From an uncultured Prevotella sp. (GTDB lineage Bacteria; Bacteroidota; Bacteroidia; Bacteroidales; Bacteroidaceae), in the NCBI GenBank assembly GCA_900770515.1, contig CAAHDP010000018.1, positions 1-21,384 on the forward strand: a stretch of DNA of 21,384 nt, given 5' to 3'. Below, in pieces: positions 7,760-14,568 of the stretch (position 1 is the stretch's first letter; every line of letters starts with the position of its first letter). The notes beneath the pieces are model-generated. The model worked only from the letters and a program-made list of their open reading frames with translations. It had not been told where the DNA came from and did no database searches. The position numbers and the translations under genes were made by a program.

Positions 7760-8569
7760 CTAGCTTAATTGAGCAATGAATTCCGATAGTGCCTGACCAG
7801 GATTCTCCTGCTTCATAAATTGCTCTCCCATCAGGAAACCATGGAAGGAGGCCTCATCACGGAGCCTTTTTACTATCATGGGATCAGAAATGCCACTCTC
7901 GCTCACACGGCATACATCCTTCGGAAGTTTCTCTGCCAAGCGGAAGCTATTCTCTACATCCGTAACGAAAGTACCCAGATTGCGATTGTTGATGCCATAC
8001 ATATCCGGTTCCAGTTCCGCATACTCGAAATCTCTTTCGTTATGCATCTCCAACAATACCTCCATGCCCAACTGGTGAGCCATGTTCATCAGCCCCTTGC
8101 ATTCCTCTTTACTGAGGCATGCCGCAATGAGCAGCACGGCAGAGGCACCGCAATATCTCGCCTGCAACAGCTGATACTCCTCTATCACGAAGTTCTTATA
8201 TAATATAGGTATAGAAACACCCACATGCCGTGCCTCCTGGATATACTCATCATATCCGCCGAAGTAATCTATATCCGTCAGGATGCTCAGAGCCGAAGCC
8301 CCGTTCTGCTGGTAGCTCAGCGGGATGATGCTTGCCTTGCCCGCCTCCTTGATCCAGCCCTTACTCGGCGACTTTCGCTTGAACTCGGCGATGATACCCG
8401 TATCAGAGCCCATCAGTGCCTGCTTCATGCTTCCTCCCATCACCTTTCCCCCATCCTCCTGCATTTTCTGCTCGGTGAGGGTTATCATCTGTCGTGGCTG
8501 GATAAAGCGCTTTCGCTGCTCTATCTCCATCTTCTTATGAGCCACTATCTCTTCTAATATATCAGCCAT
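7760..8569 (-). CDS. trpC: Indole-3-glycerol phosphate synthase
   Basis: A 269-residue TIM-barrel enzyme that closes the indole ring to give indole-3-glycerol phosphate, the substrate of TrpA. Seen: the N-terminal helix ILEEIVAHKKMEIEQRK; AEFKRKSPSKGWI with E62 and K64; LSILTDIDYFGG; VLYKNFV-like ILYKNFVIEEYQ; GINNRNLGTF; and SESGISDP for phosphate binding. The start is MADILEEIV at 8569. The 43-base spacer to trpD is composed of tttttacctt-type repeats, read on the mRNA as AAAGGTAAAAA; this A-rich leader may help translation start. Confidence 0.96.
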   Translation of the reverse strand: MADILEEIVAHKKMEIEQRKRFIQPRQMITLTEQKMQEDGGKVMGGSMKQALMGSDTGIIAEFKRKSPSKGWIKEAGKASIIPLSYQQNGASALSILTDIDYFGGYDEYIQEARHVGVSIPILYKNFVIEEYQLLQARYCGASAVLLIAACLSKEECKGLMNMAHQLGMEVLLEMHNERDFEYAELEPDMYGINNRNLGTFVTDVENSFRLAEKLPKDVCRVSESGISDPMIVKRLRDEASFHGFLMGEQFMKQENPGQALSEFIAQLS

Positions 8570-8612
8570 TTTTTACGTTTTTACCTTTTTACCTTTAAAA
8601 GCCTTTTTACCT

Positions 8613-9617
8613 TTATCTATTCAGCTCCACGAATTTCTTGAATGTGGCCAGTGCCTTGCCAGAATCGATGCTCTCTCTTGCTATCTCCACGCATTCTTCG
8701 ATGCTCTTCTTTCCCTTCTCCATCACCTGGATTCCGAAGGCAGCATTGGCGAGAACGATGTTCTTCTGGGCTGGGAGGGCGCGGTTTTCAAGCACGGCAT
8801 CGAAGATTTCCTTCGCCTCTTCCTCAGTGGCACCACCCTTAATCTCTTCTGGCTTGGCTATCTCGAAGCCCAGATCCTGAGGCTTGAAGATGCGCTCGTA
8901 ATTATTGGTGGTTACCTTGAAATCGCCGGTAAGCGAAATCTCATCATAACCATCGATGCTGTTCACGATGCCATAGTCGATGCCCAACTTCTGATATACC
9001 TGATTATAAAGGCGCATCTGGTCGAGATTGGCTACACCCAGCAACTGGCACGTTGGCTGACTCGGATTCACCAGAGGACCCAGGAGATTGAACACCGTAG
9101 GAAACTGGAGTGCCTTGCGGATAGGGCCCACAAACTTCATTGCCTTGGCAAACAACTGGGCATGGAGATAAACGATGCCCGCCTCGTTGATGCTTCGGTT
9201 CAGGCGGTCGATATCATCCGTGAACTCCACACCGTGGTTCTTGATGACATTAGATGCACCACTCACCGATGTGGCTGCGTAGTTGCCATGCTTAGCCACC
9301 TTATAGCCGGCACCGGCGATGACGAAGCAGGATGTGGTAGAAATATTGAAGGTGTTCTTGCGGTCGCCGCCCGTACCCACTACATCGATGTAGCGGTCGC
9401 AATCGAGGATGGCAGGAACGCCGGTAGCAAGGATGCCATCACGGAAGCCCAACAGCTCATCTACGGTGACGCCTCTCATCTGCAAACCGGTGAGCAGGGC
9501 TGTGATCTGCTCCTCTGGGAACTCACTCTGGGTGATGCCGATGATAATCTCCTTGGTTTCCTCGCGAGAAAGTTCCTCGTGGTTCAACATTCTGTTTAAG
9601 ATGTCCTTCATTTCCAT
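8613..9617 (-). CDS. trpD: Anthranilate phosphoribosyltransferase
   Basis: A 334-residue enzyme that joins anthranilate to PRPP. Seen: the N-terminal helical domain with LSREETKEII; the PRPP-binding GTGGDRKNTFNIST at about 82-95; KHGNYAATS; SGASNVIKNHG; and PIRKALQFPTVFNLLGPLVNPSQP. It is not fused to TrpG. It is the first structural gene of the operon, 110 bases behind the leader peptide stop and directly behind the attenuator. Unusually for this window it has a Shine-Dalgarno-like AGGAG (9627-9631) nine bases before the ATG at 9617. MEMKD could also start at M3. Confidence 0.97.
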   Translation of the reverse strand: MEMKDILNRMLNHEELSREETKEIIIGITQSEFPEEQITALLTGLQMRGVTVDELLGFRDGILATGVPAILDCDRYIDVVGTGGDRKNTFNISTTSCFVIAGAGYKVAKHGNYAATSVSGASNVIKNHGVEFTDDIDRLNRSINEAGIVYLHAQLFAKAMKFVGPIRKALQFPTVFNLLGPLVNPSQPTCQLLGVANLDQMRLYNQVYQKLGIDYGIVNSIDGYDEISLTGDFKVTTNNYERIFKPQDLGFEIAKPEEIKGGATEEEAKEIFDAVLENRALPAQKNIVLANAAFGIQVMEKGKKSIEECVEIARESIDSGKALATFKKFVELNR

Positions 9618-9656
9618 AATCTTAATCTCCTATCTTTTATATCTTTTATTAAATGT

Positions 9657-9690
9657 AAAAAGGGCCTGTCGTAAGTTACGGCAGGCCCTT
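9657..9690 (-). terminator. trp attenuator terminator hairpin
   Basis: On the mRNA strand AAGGGCCTG pairs perfectly with CAGGCCCTT (9682-9690 with 9660-9668). After a C/A mismatch the stem continues through CGT/ACG to a five-base loop, and it is followed by a run of five T (9657-9661, partly within the stem). It lies between the leader peptide and trpD, so it would stop transcription before the structural genes. Confidence 0.9.
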
Positions 9691-9734
9691 AGTATATCAG
9701 TTTCATATCTATACACGGCTTCTCGACTCACGAC
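9668..9734 (-). promoter_or_regulatory. Candidate antiterminator pairing in the trp leader
   Basis: On the RNA, GUCGUGAGU (9734 down to 9726, across the leader stop codon) can pair over nine bases, with one G-U, with ACUUACGAC (9676 down to 9668) in the loop and first 3' stem base of the terminator. The UGAGU part (9730-9726) can alternatively pair with ACUCA (9750-9746) just after the Trp codons. These are the mutually exclusive pairings expected of a leader-peptide attenuator. Confidence 0.55.
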
Positions 9735-9790
9735 TTTTTGAATCTTGAGTTACGCCACCACCATGCTGTAGATACGAATATTGTCATCAT
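9728..9790 (-). CDS. trpL: trp operon leader peptide with three consecutive Trp codons
   Basis: A 20-residue ORF reading MMTIFVSTAWWWRNSRFKKS, with TGG TGG TGG at 9763-9755 and a TGA stop at 9728-9730. Trp is the rarest amino acid, and three in a row in a short ORF placed between the operon promoter and a terminator hairpin is the hallmark of ribosome-mediated attenuation. Low charged tRNA-Trp would stall the ribosome on these codons and allow antitermination; fast translation to the stop codon would cover the antiterminator strand and allow termination. Translation starts about 46 bases after the predicted transcription start; two adjacent ATG codons can serve. The peptide itself probably has no other function. 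Confidence 0.92.
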   Translation of the reverse strand: MMTIFVSTAWWWRNSRFKKS

Positions 9791-10091
9791 ATTGAATTAA
9801 CTTTATTTGTTATTAATCTTTTTATTGAATTTATTCAGTTGCAAAAGTACACTTTTTCTTTTAAACTACAAACTTTTTTATGAGAAATTTATCATTTCAA
9901 CAGAAAAAAGTTATTTTTTGCCCCATATTGTAGACAAAGATTAAGTCTACACCTTATTATATATAGAAGATATTTGGGAAAAACAAAAAAGAAATGAAGA
10001 AAATTAGGGTAAAATGTAATAAAGGAAACTTCCCGACGTTATGATAATAGAGAAAGGATTTCAATATTAACAATTTAAAAGATATACGCCT
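9791..10091. other. Divergent intergenic region between trpL and the small ORF
   Basis: This 301-base AT-rich stretch holds the trp promoter on its left side. A 7-base inverted repeat, TGTAGAC-N9-GTCTACA, lies at 9929-9951. I found no convincing plus-strand promoter; GATATTTG at 9969-9976 is the nearest match to a -7 box and lacks an upstream TTG. No tRNA or other RNA gene was recognised. Confidence 0.6.
9842..9872 (-). promoter_or_regulatory. Promoter of the trp operon (TTTG-N19-TACTTTTG)
   Basis: On the minus strand TTTG (9872-9869), a 19-base spacer and TACTTTTG (9849-9842) give a near-perfect Bacteroidota promoter. Transcription should start near 9836, about 46 bases before trpL. Confidence 0.88.
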
Positions 10092-10220
10092 ATGAAGCAT
10101 TTGTTTACTTCAGAAGAAATGAGACCGTCGGCAAAGACCATCTTTTTCATTAAGCAGTTGGCATACACCTACCGTGCCTTCAAGAAGAATGAATCTTGCA
10201 AGGCGTATTGGGTCAACTAG
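10092..10220 (+). CDS. Small basic protein of 42 residues, function unknown
   Basis: The ORF opens MKHLFTSEEMRPSAKTIFFI and continues KQLAYTYRAFKKNESCKAYW to a TAG stop. I do not recognise a named family, but short Bacteroidota ORFs of the form EEM-PS--T---IKQ-AY-YR are familiar to me as conserved hypotheticals, which supports its being real. It is basic, has no signal peptide or clear membrane segment, and lies 42 bases before rpe on the same strand, so it may be cotranscribed with it. Its stop codon overlaps a short perfect inverted repeat (10219-10233). It could instead be a translated leader of rpe; nothing in its codons points to a specific amino acid. Confidence 0.6.
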   Translation: MKHLFTSEEMRPSAKTIFFIKQLAYTYRAFKKNESCKAYWVN

Positions 10221-10262
10221 GGTCTAGGACCCTGACAAACAAAAAACAGAAAAACGATAAAG

Positions 10263-10928
10263 ATGAAGACGATAGTTTCACCCTCACTCCTCTCAGCCAA
10301 TTTCATTGACCTGAAGAGCGATGTAGAAATGATTAATAAGAGTGAAGCCGACTGGCTCCACATGGATATTATGGACGGCGTGTTCGTACCTAATATCTCC
10401 TTCGGCTTCCCAGTGTTAGAAGCCGTAGCGAAAGCATGCACCAAACCGCTGGACGTGCACTTCATGATTCTGCACCCGGAACAGTATATTGAGCAGACAG
10501 CCAAGACGGGCGCCATGATGATGAACGTTCACTACGAAGCATGCACCCACCTGCACCGCACCATACAGCAGATACATGCAGCAGGCATGAAGGCAGGCGT
10601 TACCCTGAACCCTTCTACCCCAGTGAGCGTTCTGGAAGACATCATCTGCGATGTAGACATGGTGCTGCTGATGAGCGTAAACCCTGGATTCGGCGGACAG
10701 AAGTTCATCGAAAACACCATCCAGAAGACGGCACGACTGCGCAAACTCATCAAAGAGAGTGGCAGCCAGGCACTCATAGAGGTGGATGGCGGCGTGCAGG
10801 GAGAGACCGCCCCACGACTGGTAAAGGCCGGGGTAAACGTATTGGTGAGCGGAAGCTATGTATTCAAGAGCAAAGACCCTCTGGCTACCATCCATTCACT
10901 GAAGGAACTGGAGCAGATTGAGGATTAA
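10263..10928 (+). CDS. rpe: Ribulose-phosphate 3-epimerase
   Basis: A 221-residue TIM-barrel metalloenzyme that interconverts ribulose 5-phosphate and xylulose 5-phosphate in the pentose phosphate pathway. Seen: VSPSLLSANF at the start; metal-binding H33 and D35 in WLHMDIMDGVFVPN; H66 in LDVHFMI; MSVNPGFGGQKFI, the flexible phosphate loop; IEVDGGV with the second catalytic Asp; and VSGSYVFKS near the end. Length is typical. It is followed by three tandem 22-base repeats and is convergent with the sigma factor gene. Confidence 0.96.
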   Translation: MKTIVSPSLLSANFIDLKSDVEMINKSEADWLHMDIMDGVFVPNISFGFPVLEAVAKACTKPLDVHFMILHPEQYIEQTAKTGAMMMNVHYEACTHLHRTIQQIHAAGMKAGVTLNPSTPVSVLEDIICDVDMVLLMSVNPGFGGQKFIENTIQKTARLRKLIKESGSQALIEVDGGVQGETAPRLVKAGVNVLVSGSYVFKSKDPLATIHSLKELEQIED

Positions 10929-10970
10929 CACTTCAGAATCTTTCCATAGGATTTTCAAGTTACTAGAATC

Positions 10971-11036
10971 ATCTTCTGTTCTTAGAAAAAGAATCTTCTG
11001 TTCTTAGAAAAAGAATCTTCTGTTCTCAGAAAAAGC
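10971..11036. repeat. Three tandem 22-base copies downstream of rpe
   Basis: Copies at 10971-10992 and 10993-11014 are identical; the third (11015-11036) has two changes. Each contains the small palindrome TTCTTAGAA or its variant TTCTCAGAA. No ORF crosses it. Confidence 0.88.
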
Positions 11037-11046
11037 AACAGGCAGC

Positions 11047-11077
11047 TTGCAGCTGGAAACATTTAGTCCAGCTGCAA
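11047..11077. repeat. 11-base inverted repeat spanning the sigma-gene stop codon
   Basis: TTGCAGCTGGA (11047-11057) and TCCAGCTGCAA (11067-11077) pair perfectly around a nine-base loop that contains the TAA stop of the minus-strand sigma gene. No T-run follows directly on either side; a CTTTTT occurs about 13 bases further on the minus strand. It may be a weak terminator or an mRNA 3' end stabiliser. Confidence 0.7.
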
Positions 11078-11659
11078 ACTGATATGGTGCTCCTTAGCCA
11101 TTCTGCGAAGGTTGAGGATGGCATAGCGCATACGGCCCAGACTGGTATTGATGCTCACATTGGTAGTCTCGGCGATTTCCTTGAACGACATGTCCTGGTA
11201 ATATCGCATGTAAACCACCTCACGTTGGTTGGCAGGCAAGAACATCACGAGCTTCTTCACGTCGCCCATAATCTGCTCACGCACCAGCTCGCGCTCCATG
11301 TAGCTATCCATCACGCCGTCTCCCTTCAGCCCCGACAGGTCGTTGTTGTTCTTCTGGTCAACGATGCGCTGATGCTTCTGGTCACGGTATCCATCTATGA
11401 TGACGTTGTGCGCAATGCGCATGAGCCATGCACCAAACTTACCATTAGGTGAGTAGGCACCATTCTGGAGCTTGACGATGGCTTTGACGAAAGTCTCCTG
11501 AAAGATATCATTCGCCACTTCCTCATCGTGTACTACAAACATGATATAGGAAAAAAGCTTCACTTCGTTGTGAGCCAACAAAAGGTCAAAAGCCTTGTTG
11601 TTGCCCTCGACGTAAGCCAAGGCCAGTTCCTCATCTGTCATTTCATTCAGATTTCTCAT
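11063..11659 (-). CDS. RNA polymerase sigma factor, sigma-70 family, ECF type
   Basis: A 198-residue protein with sigma region 2 at about residues 20-95 (DLLLAHNEVKLFSYI, DIFQETFVKAI, FGAWLMRIAHNVIIDGYR) and region 4 at about 130-190 (LPANQREVVYMRYYQDMSFK followed by EIAETTNVSINTSLGRMRYA). There is no region 1 or 3, so it is the small two-domain ECF-like type. It would direct RNA polymerase to its own promoter set. No anti-sigma or membrane partner gene lies next to it, which is unlike the SusC-linked FecI/FecR systems of Bacteroidota. It has its own standard promoter and is divergent from the pectinase gene at 11932. Target promoters are not visible. Confidence 0.9.
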   Translation of the reverse strand: MRNLNEMTDEELALAYVEGNNKAFDLLLAHNEVKLFSYIMFVVHDEEVANDIFQETFVKAIVKLQNGAYSPNGKFGAWLMRIAHNVIIDGYRDQKHQRIVDQKNNNDLSGLKGDGVMDSYMERELVREQIMGDVKKLVMFLPANQREVVYMRYYQDMSFKEIAETTNVSINTSLGRMRYAILNLRRMAKEHHISLQLD

Positions 11660-11747
11660 TTCTTAAATATTTATTAGTATATTAAGTAAATGTCTAATCA
11701 ATAGGCGAACAGTTTAATTATTGTATGATTGATGTTAAATTTCGCTA

Positions 11748-11779
11748 CAAAGGTACACTTTTTTATTAAAACCGCCAAA
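11748..11779 (-). promoter_or_regulatory. Promoter of the sigma factor gene (TTTG-N20-TACCTTTG)
   Basis: On the minus strand TTTG (11779-11776), 20 bases, then TACCTTTG (11755-11748). Transcription would start near 11741, giving a leader of about 80 bases. Confidence 0.8.
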
Positions 11780-11850
11780 TTTTTACGGATAAAAAAGCAG
11801 TTTCTTGCATTTTTAACATTTAAAAGTCCTCTTATTCTAAATATTTTCAT

Positions 11851-11858
11851 TATCTTTG
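11851..11858 (+). promoter_or_regulatory. Candidate -7 box for the GH28-GH105 gene
   Basis: TATCTTTG fits TAnnTTTG. The position 19-21 bases upstream carries CTTATTC, not TTG, so this promoter may need an activator. The leader would be about 67 bases. Confidence 0.55.
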
Positions 11859-11931
11859 CATGGGTGTATCTTCTTATCAGATAAGGACATAGAACCAACC
11901 TATTTAAAAACATATTTAGATAAACAGAACA

Positions 11932-14568
11932 ATGAAAAAATTCTTTAAATTGTTGCTTATAGCCCTGCTGATTCCTGCCTGGACGAACGCCGCAGGATGG
12001 AACGAGGCTGAGTACAAGCGGATTGAACAGAGCATTCAGCTGCCTAATTTGCCGCAGTCGGCAAAAGTGTATGACATCTCCAAGTATGGTGCCAAACTGT
12101 CGAATTCGGCAGCACAGAACCAGAAAGCCATCAACAAGCTCATCGCCCTGGTTTCGAAAAAGGGAGGCGGATGCGTGGTGATTCCTAAGGGTATCTGGAA
12201 GACGGGTGCCATAGAGATGAAGAGCCGCGTGAAACTGGAGGTGCAGAAGGATGCTATCCTGCAGTTTGTTTTCGACACCAAGCTCTATCCACTGGTACGC
12301 ACCTCATGGGAAGGTCTTGCCTGCTGGAACTACTCGCCTTGCATCTATGCCTACAAGGCTACCGACATCGCCATCACCGGCGAAGGTACCATCGACGGAG
12401 GCGGAAACATGGAGACATGGTGGCCGATGTGCGGACACAAGAGATTCAACTACAAGGAGGGCATCACCAAGGAAGCACAGAGCCTGGGTTCTCGCGCCAA
12501 ACTGCTGAAGCAGGCTGAAGACGGCGTGGATTTCGACCAGCGCAAGTTTGGACTGGGACAGGGATTGCGCCCTCAGCTCATCAACTTCGTACGCAGCGAG
12601 CGTATCCTCATCCAGGGAGTAAAGCTGCTCAACTCGCCTTTCTGGGTAATCCATCCATTGCTCTGCAAGAACATCACAGTGAAGGGCGTAACCATCTGGA
12701 ACGAAGGTCCTAACGGCGACGGATGCGACCCTGAGGCGTGCGAGAACGTGCTCATCGAGGACTGTATCTTCCACACCGGTGACGACTGCATCGCCATCAA
12801 GAGCGGAAGAAACAACGACGGACGACTCTGGAACCAGCCATCACGCAACATCATCATCCGCAACTGCGAAATGCAGGATGGACACGGAGGCGTGGTAATC
12901 GGTTCGGAAATCTCGGGCGGTTGCGAGAATGTGTATGCAGAAAACTGCCGCATGGACTCGCCTAACCTGGAGCGCATCCTCCGCATCAAGACCAACAACT
13001 GCCGTGGCGGACTGATCCAGAACATCAACATGCGCAAGGTGACCGTGGGCCAGTGTAAGGAAGCCGTGCTGAAAATCAACCTCGACCACGAGCGCAAGGA
13101 AATCTGCTACCGCGGTTTCGAGCCTACCGTGAGAAACGTGAGCATGGAAGACGTTACCTGCCAGAAGAGTAACTACGGTGTGCTCATCATCGGCAGAAAC
13201 GAGGTGGAGAACGTTTACGACATCGACGTAAAGAACTGTACCTTCAACGGCGTGGTGAAGAAGCCTGTTCAGATGACCGGCAAGACCCGCAACGTGAAGT
13301 TCGAAAACCTGATGATCAACGGTTCGCTGATTCTCAGCAAGGCAGAACAGCCTTACCAGAACTATTCAGAGTGGCTCACCCACAGCGAGATGCATCGCAC
13401 TCCACACCCATACAACCTCGACTTCAGTCCGAAGAAACCTCGCTGGAGCTACGTGATGGGCATCGAAATGGAAGGCATGCTCGACACCTATTTATATTAT
13501 AAGGACAAGAGCACCTTCAATGCCAAGAATGCCTTCAAGGGCACAGAGAGTGCTGCCGACCACGAGAGCATCATCGAATATCTGAAGGAATATCCTGCCA
13601 AGATGATTGACGAGAAGGGAAACATCACCGGCTATAAATACGAGGATTTCAACCTCGACAACGTTCGCACTGCGAAGTTTATACTCCGCATGCAGAACCT
13701 CTTCCCTAGCAAGGGAAACGAACTGGCACTGAAGACCCTGTTCAAGCAGCTTCAGAACCAGCCTCGCACCAAGGAAGGCGTTTACTGGCACAAGGCTATC
13801 TATGCCAACCAGGTTTGGCTGGACGGTATCTTCATGGGCCTGCCTTTCTACTGCAACTATGCCGTACAGAACCTGAAGCCTAAGAAGGCGAAGAAGATTC
13901 TGGACGATGCCGTAGACCAGATGATCAAGACTGATTACCGCACATACGACGAAAAGACCCAGCTGTGGAAGCATGCCTGGGACGAGACCCACGAGCAGTT
14001 CTGGGCAGATAAGGAAAACGGAAAAAGCCAGCATACCTGGGCAAGAGCCTTGGGATGGTATGTGATGGCGATGACCGAGTGCCTGGAGGCTATGCCTGAG
14101 GACTATGCCCGCCGTGGCGAGGTAATCGCTCTGCTGAACAAGGCGATGGAGAGCGTAGTGAAGTATCAGGATAAGAAGACTGGCGTATGGTATGACGTGA
14201 TGGATGTGAAGGATCCACGCAACTATCTGGAGAGCACTGCATCAAGCATGTTTGCCTACGTAATGCTGAAAGGTTACCGCAAGGGTTATCTCGGCGAGAA
14301 GTTCCGCGATGCCGGTGTGAAGGCTTACAAGGGTATCATCGACCAGTTTATCCAGGTAAATGCAGACAAGACCATCAGTCTTACCAAGTGCTGCTCTGTA
14401 AGCGGCTTGGGTCCTGGCCCTGGTCCATACGTCAAGAAGCCAAACTTCAAGCGTGACGGCAGCTTTGAGTATTACATGAGCGAGCCAATCCGTGACAACG
14501 ACGCCAAGGGCGTTGGTCCTTTCCTCTGGGCAAGCCTGGAGATGGAAATGCAGGGATTGAACAAGTAA
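11932..14568 (+). CDS. Secreted bifunctional pectinase: GH28 polygalacturonase fused to GH105 unsaturated uronyl hydrolase
   Basis: An 878-residue protein with a signal peptide (MKKFFKLLLIALLIPAWTNA). Residues about 40-465 are a GH28 right-handed beta-helix: VYDISKYGAK opening, catalytic D263 in NGDGCD, D284 and D285 in GDDCIAIKSG, H318 in GHGG, and R351-I-K353. Residues about 555-875 are a GH105 (alpha/alpha)6 barrel of YteR type: NQVWLDGIFMG with D631, KHAWDET with D684, WARALGWYVMAM, ESTASSMFAYVM and GVGPFLWASLEME. GH28 would remove galacturonate from pectin chains, and GH105 the 4,5-unsaturated uronic acid left by a lyase such as the PL1 enzyme next door. Both active sites look complete. 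Whether the GH105 part prefers rhamnogalacturonyl or galacturonyl ends is not readable. It lacks the C-terminal tag of its neighbours. Confidence 0.92.
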   Translation: MKKFFKLLLIALLIPAWTNAAGWNEAEYKRIEQSIQLPNLPQSAKVYDISKYGAKLSNSAAQNQKAINKLIALVSKKGGGCVVIPKGIWKTGAIEMKSRVKLEVQKDAILQFVFDTKLYPLVRTSWEGLACWNYSPCIYAYKATDIAITGEGTIDGGGNMETWWPMCGHKRFNYKEGITKEAQSLGSRAKLLKQAEDGVDFDQRKFGLGQGLRPQLINFVRSERILIQGVKLLNSPFWVIHPLLCKNITVKGVTIWNEGPNGDGCDPEACENVLIEDCIFHTGDDCIAIKSGRNNDGRLWNQPSRNIIIRNCEMQDGHGGVVIGSEISGGCENVYAENCRMDSPNLERILRIKTNNCRGGLIQNINMRKVTVGQCKEAVLKINLDHERKEICYRGFEPTVRNVSMEDVTCQKSNYGVLIIGRNEVENVYDIDVKNCTFNGVVKKPVQMTGKTRNVKFENLMINGSLILSKAEQPYQNYSEWLTHSEMHRTPHPYNLDFSPKKPRWSYVMGIEMEGMLDTYLYYKDKSTFNAKNAFKGTESAADHESIIEYLKEYPAKMIDEKGNITGYKYEDFNLDNVRTAKFILRMQNLFPSKGNELALKTLFKQLQNQPRTKEGVYWHKAIYANQVWLDGIFMGLPFYCNYAVQNLKPKKAKKILDDAVDQMIKTDYRTYDEKTQLWKHAWDETHEQFWADKENGKSQHTWARALGWYVMAMTECLEAMPEDYARRGEVIALLNKAMESVVKYQDKKTGVWYDVMDVKDPRNYLESTASSMFAYVMLKGYRKGYLGEKFRDAGVKAYKGIIDQFIQVNADKTISLTKCCSVSGLGPGPGPYVKKPNFKRDGSFEYYMSEPIRDNDAKGVGPFLWASLEMEMQGLNK

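Larger units (their letters stand above)
11660..11931. other. Divergent regulatory region between sigma gene and GH28-GH105 gene
   Basis: It contains the sigma-gene promoter (11748-11779, minus), a plus-strand -7 box TATCTTTG at 11851-11858 without a clear -33 TTG, and a perfect palindrome CTTATC-A-GATAAG (11873-11885) in the plus-strand leader. A minus-strand open frame across 11698-11913 has no recognisable protein character. Confidence 0.6.

Noticed and set aside
10092..10220. Small ORF as an attenuator leader peptide for rpe
   Set aside because: No run of one amino acid's codons and no following terminator with a T-run; the palindrome at its stop has a three-base gap and is weak.
10971..11036. 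Possible CRISPR array (three direct repeats of 22 bases)
   Set aside because: The repeats are directly adjacent with no spacers, and there are no cas genes nearby.
11698..11913. A 71-codon minus-strand open frame upstream of the sigma gene
   Set aside because: It overlaps the sigma-gene promoter and the pectinase leader, has AT-driven composition and no recognisable protein pattern.
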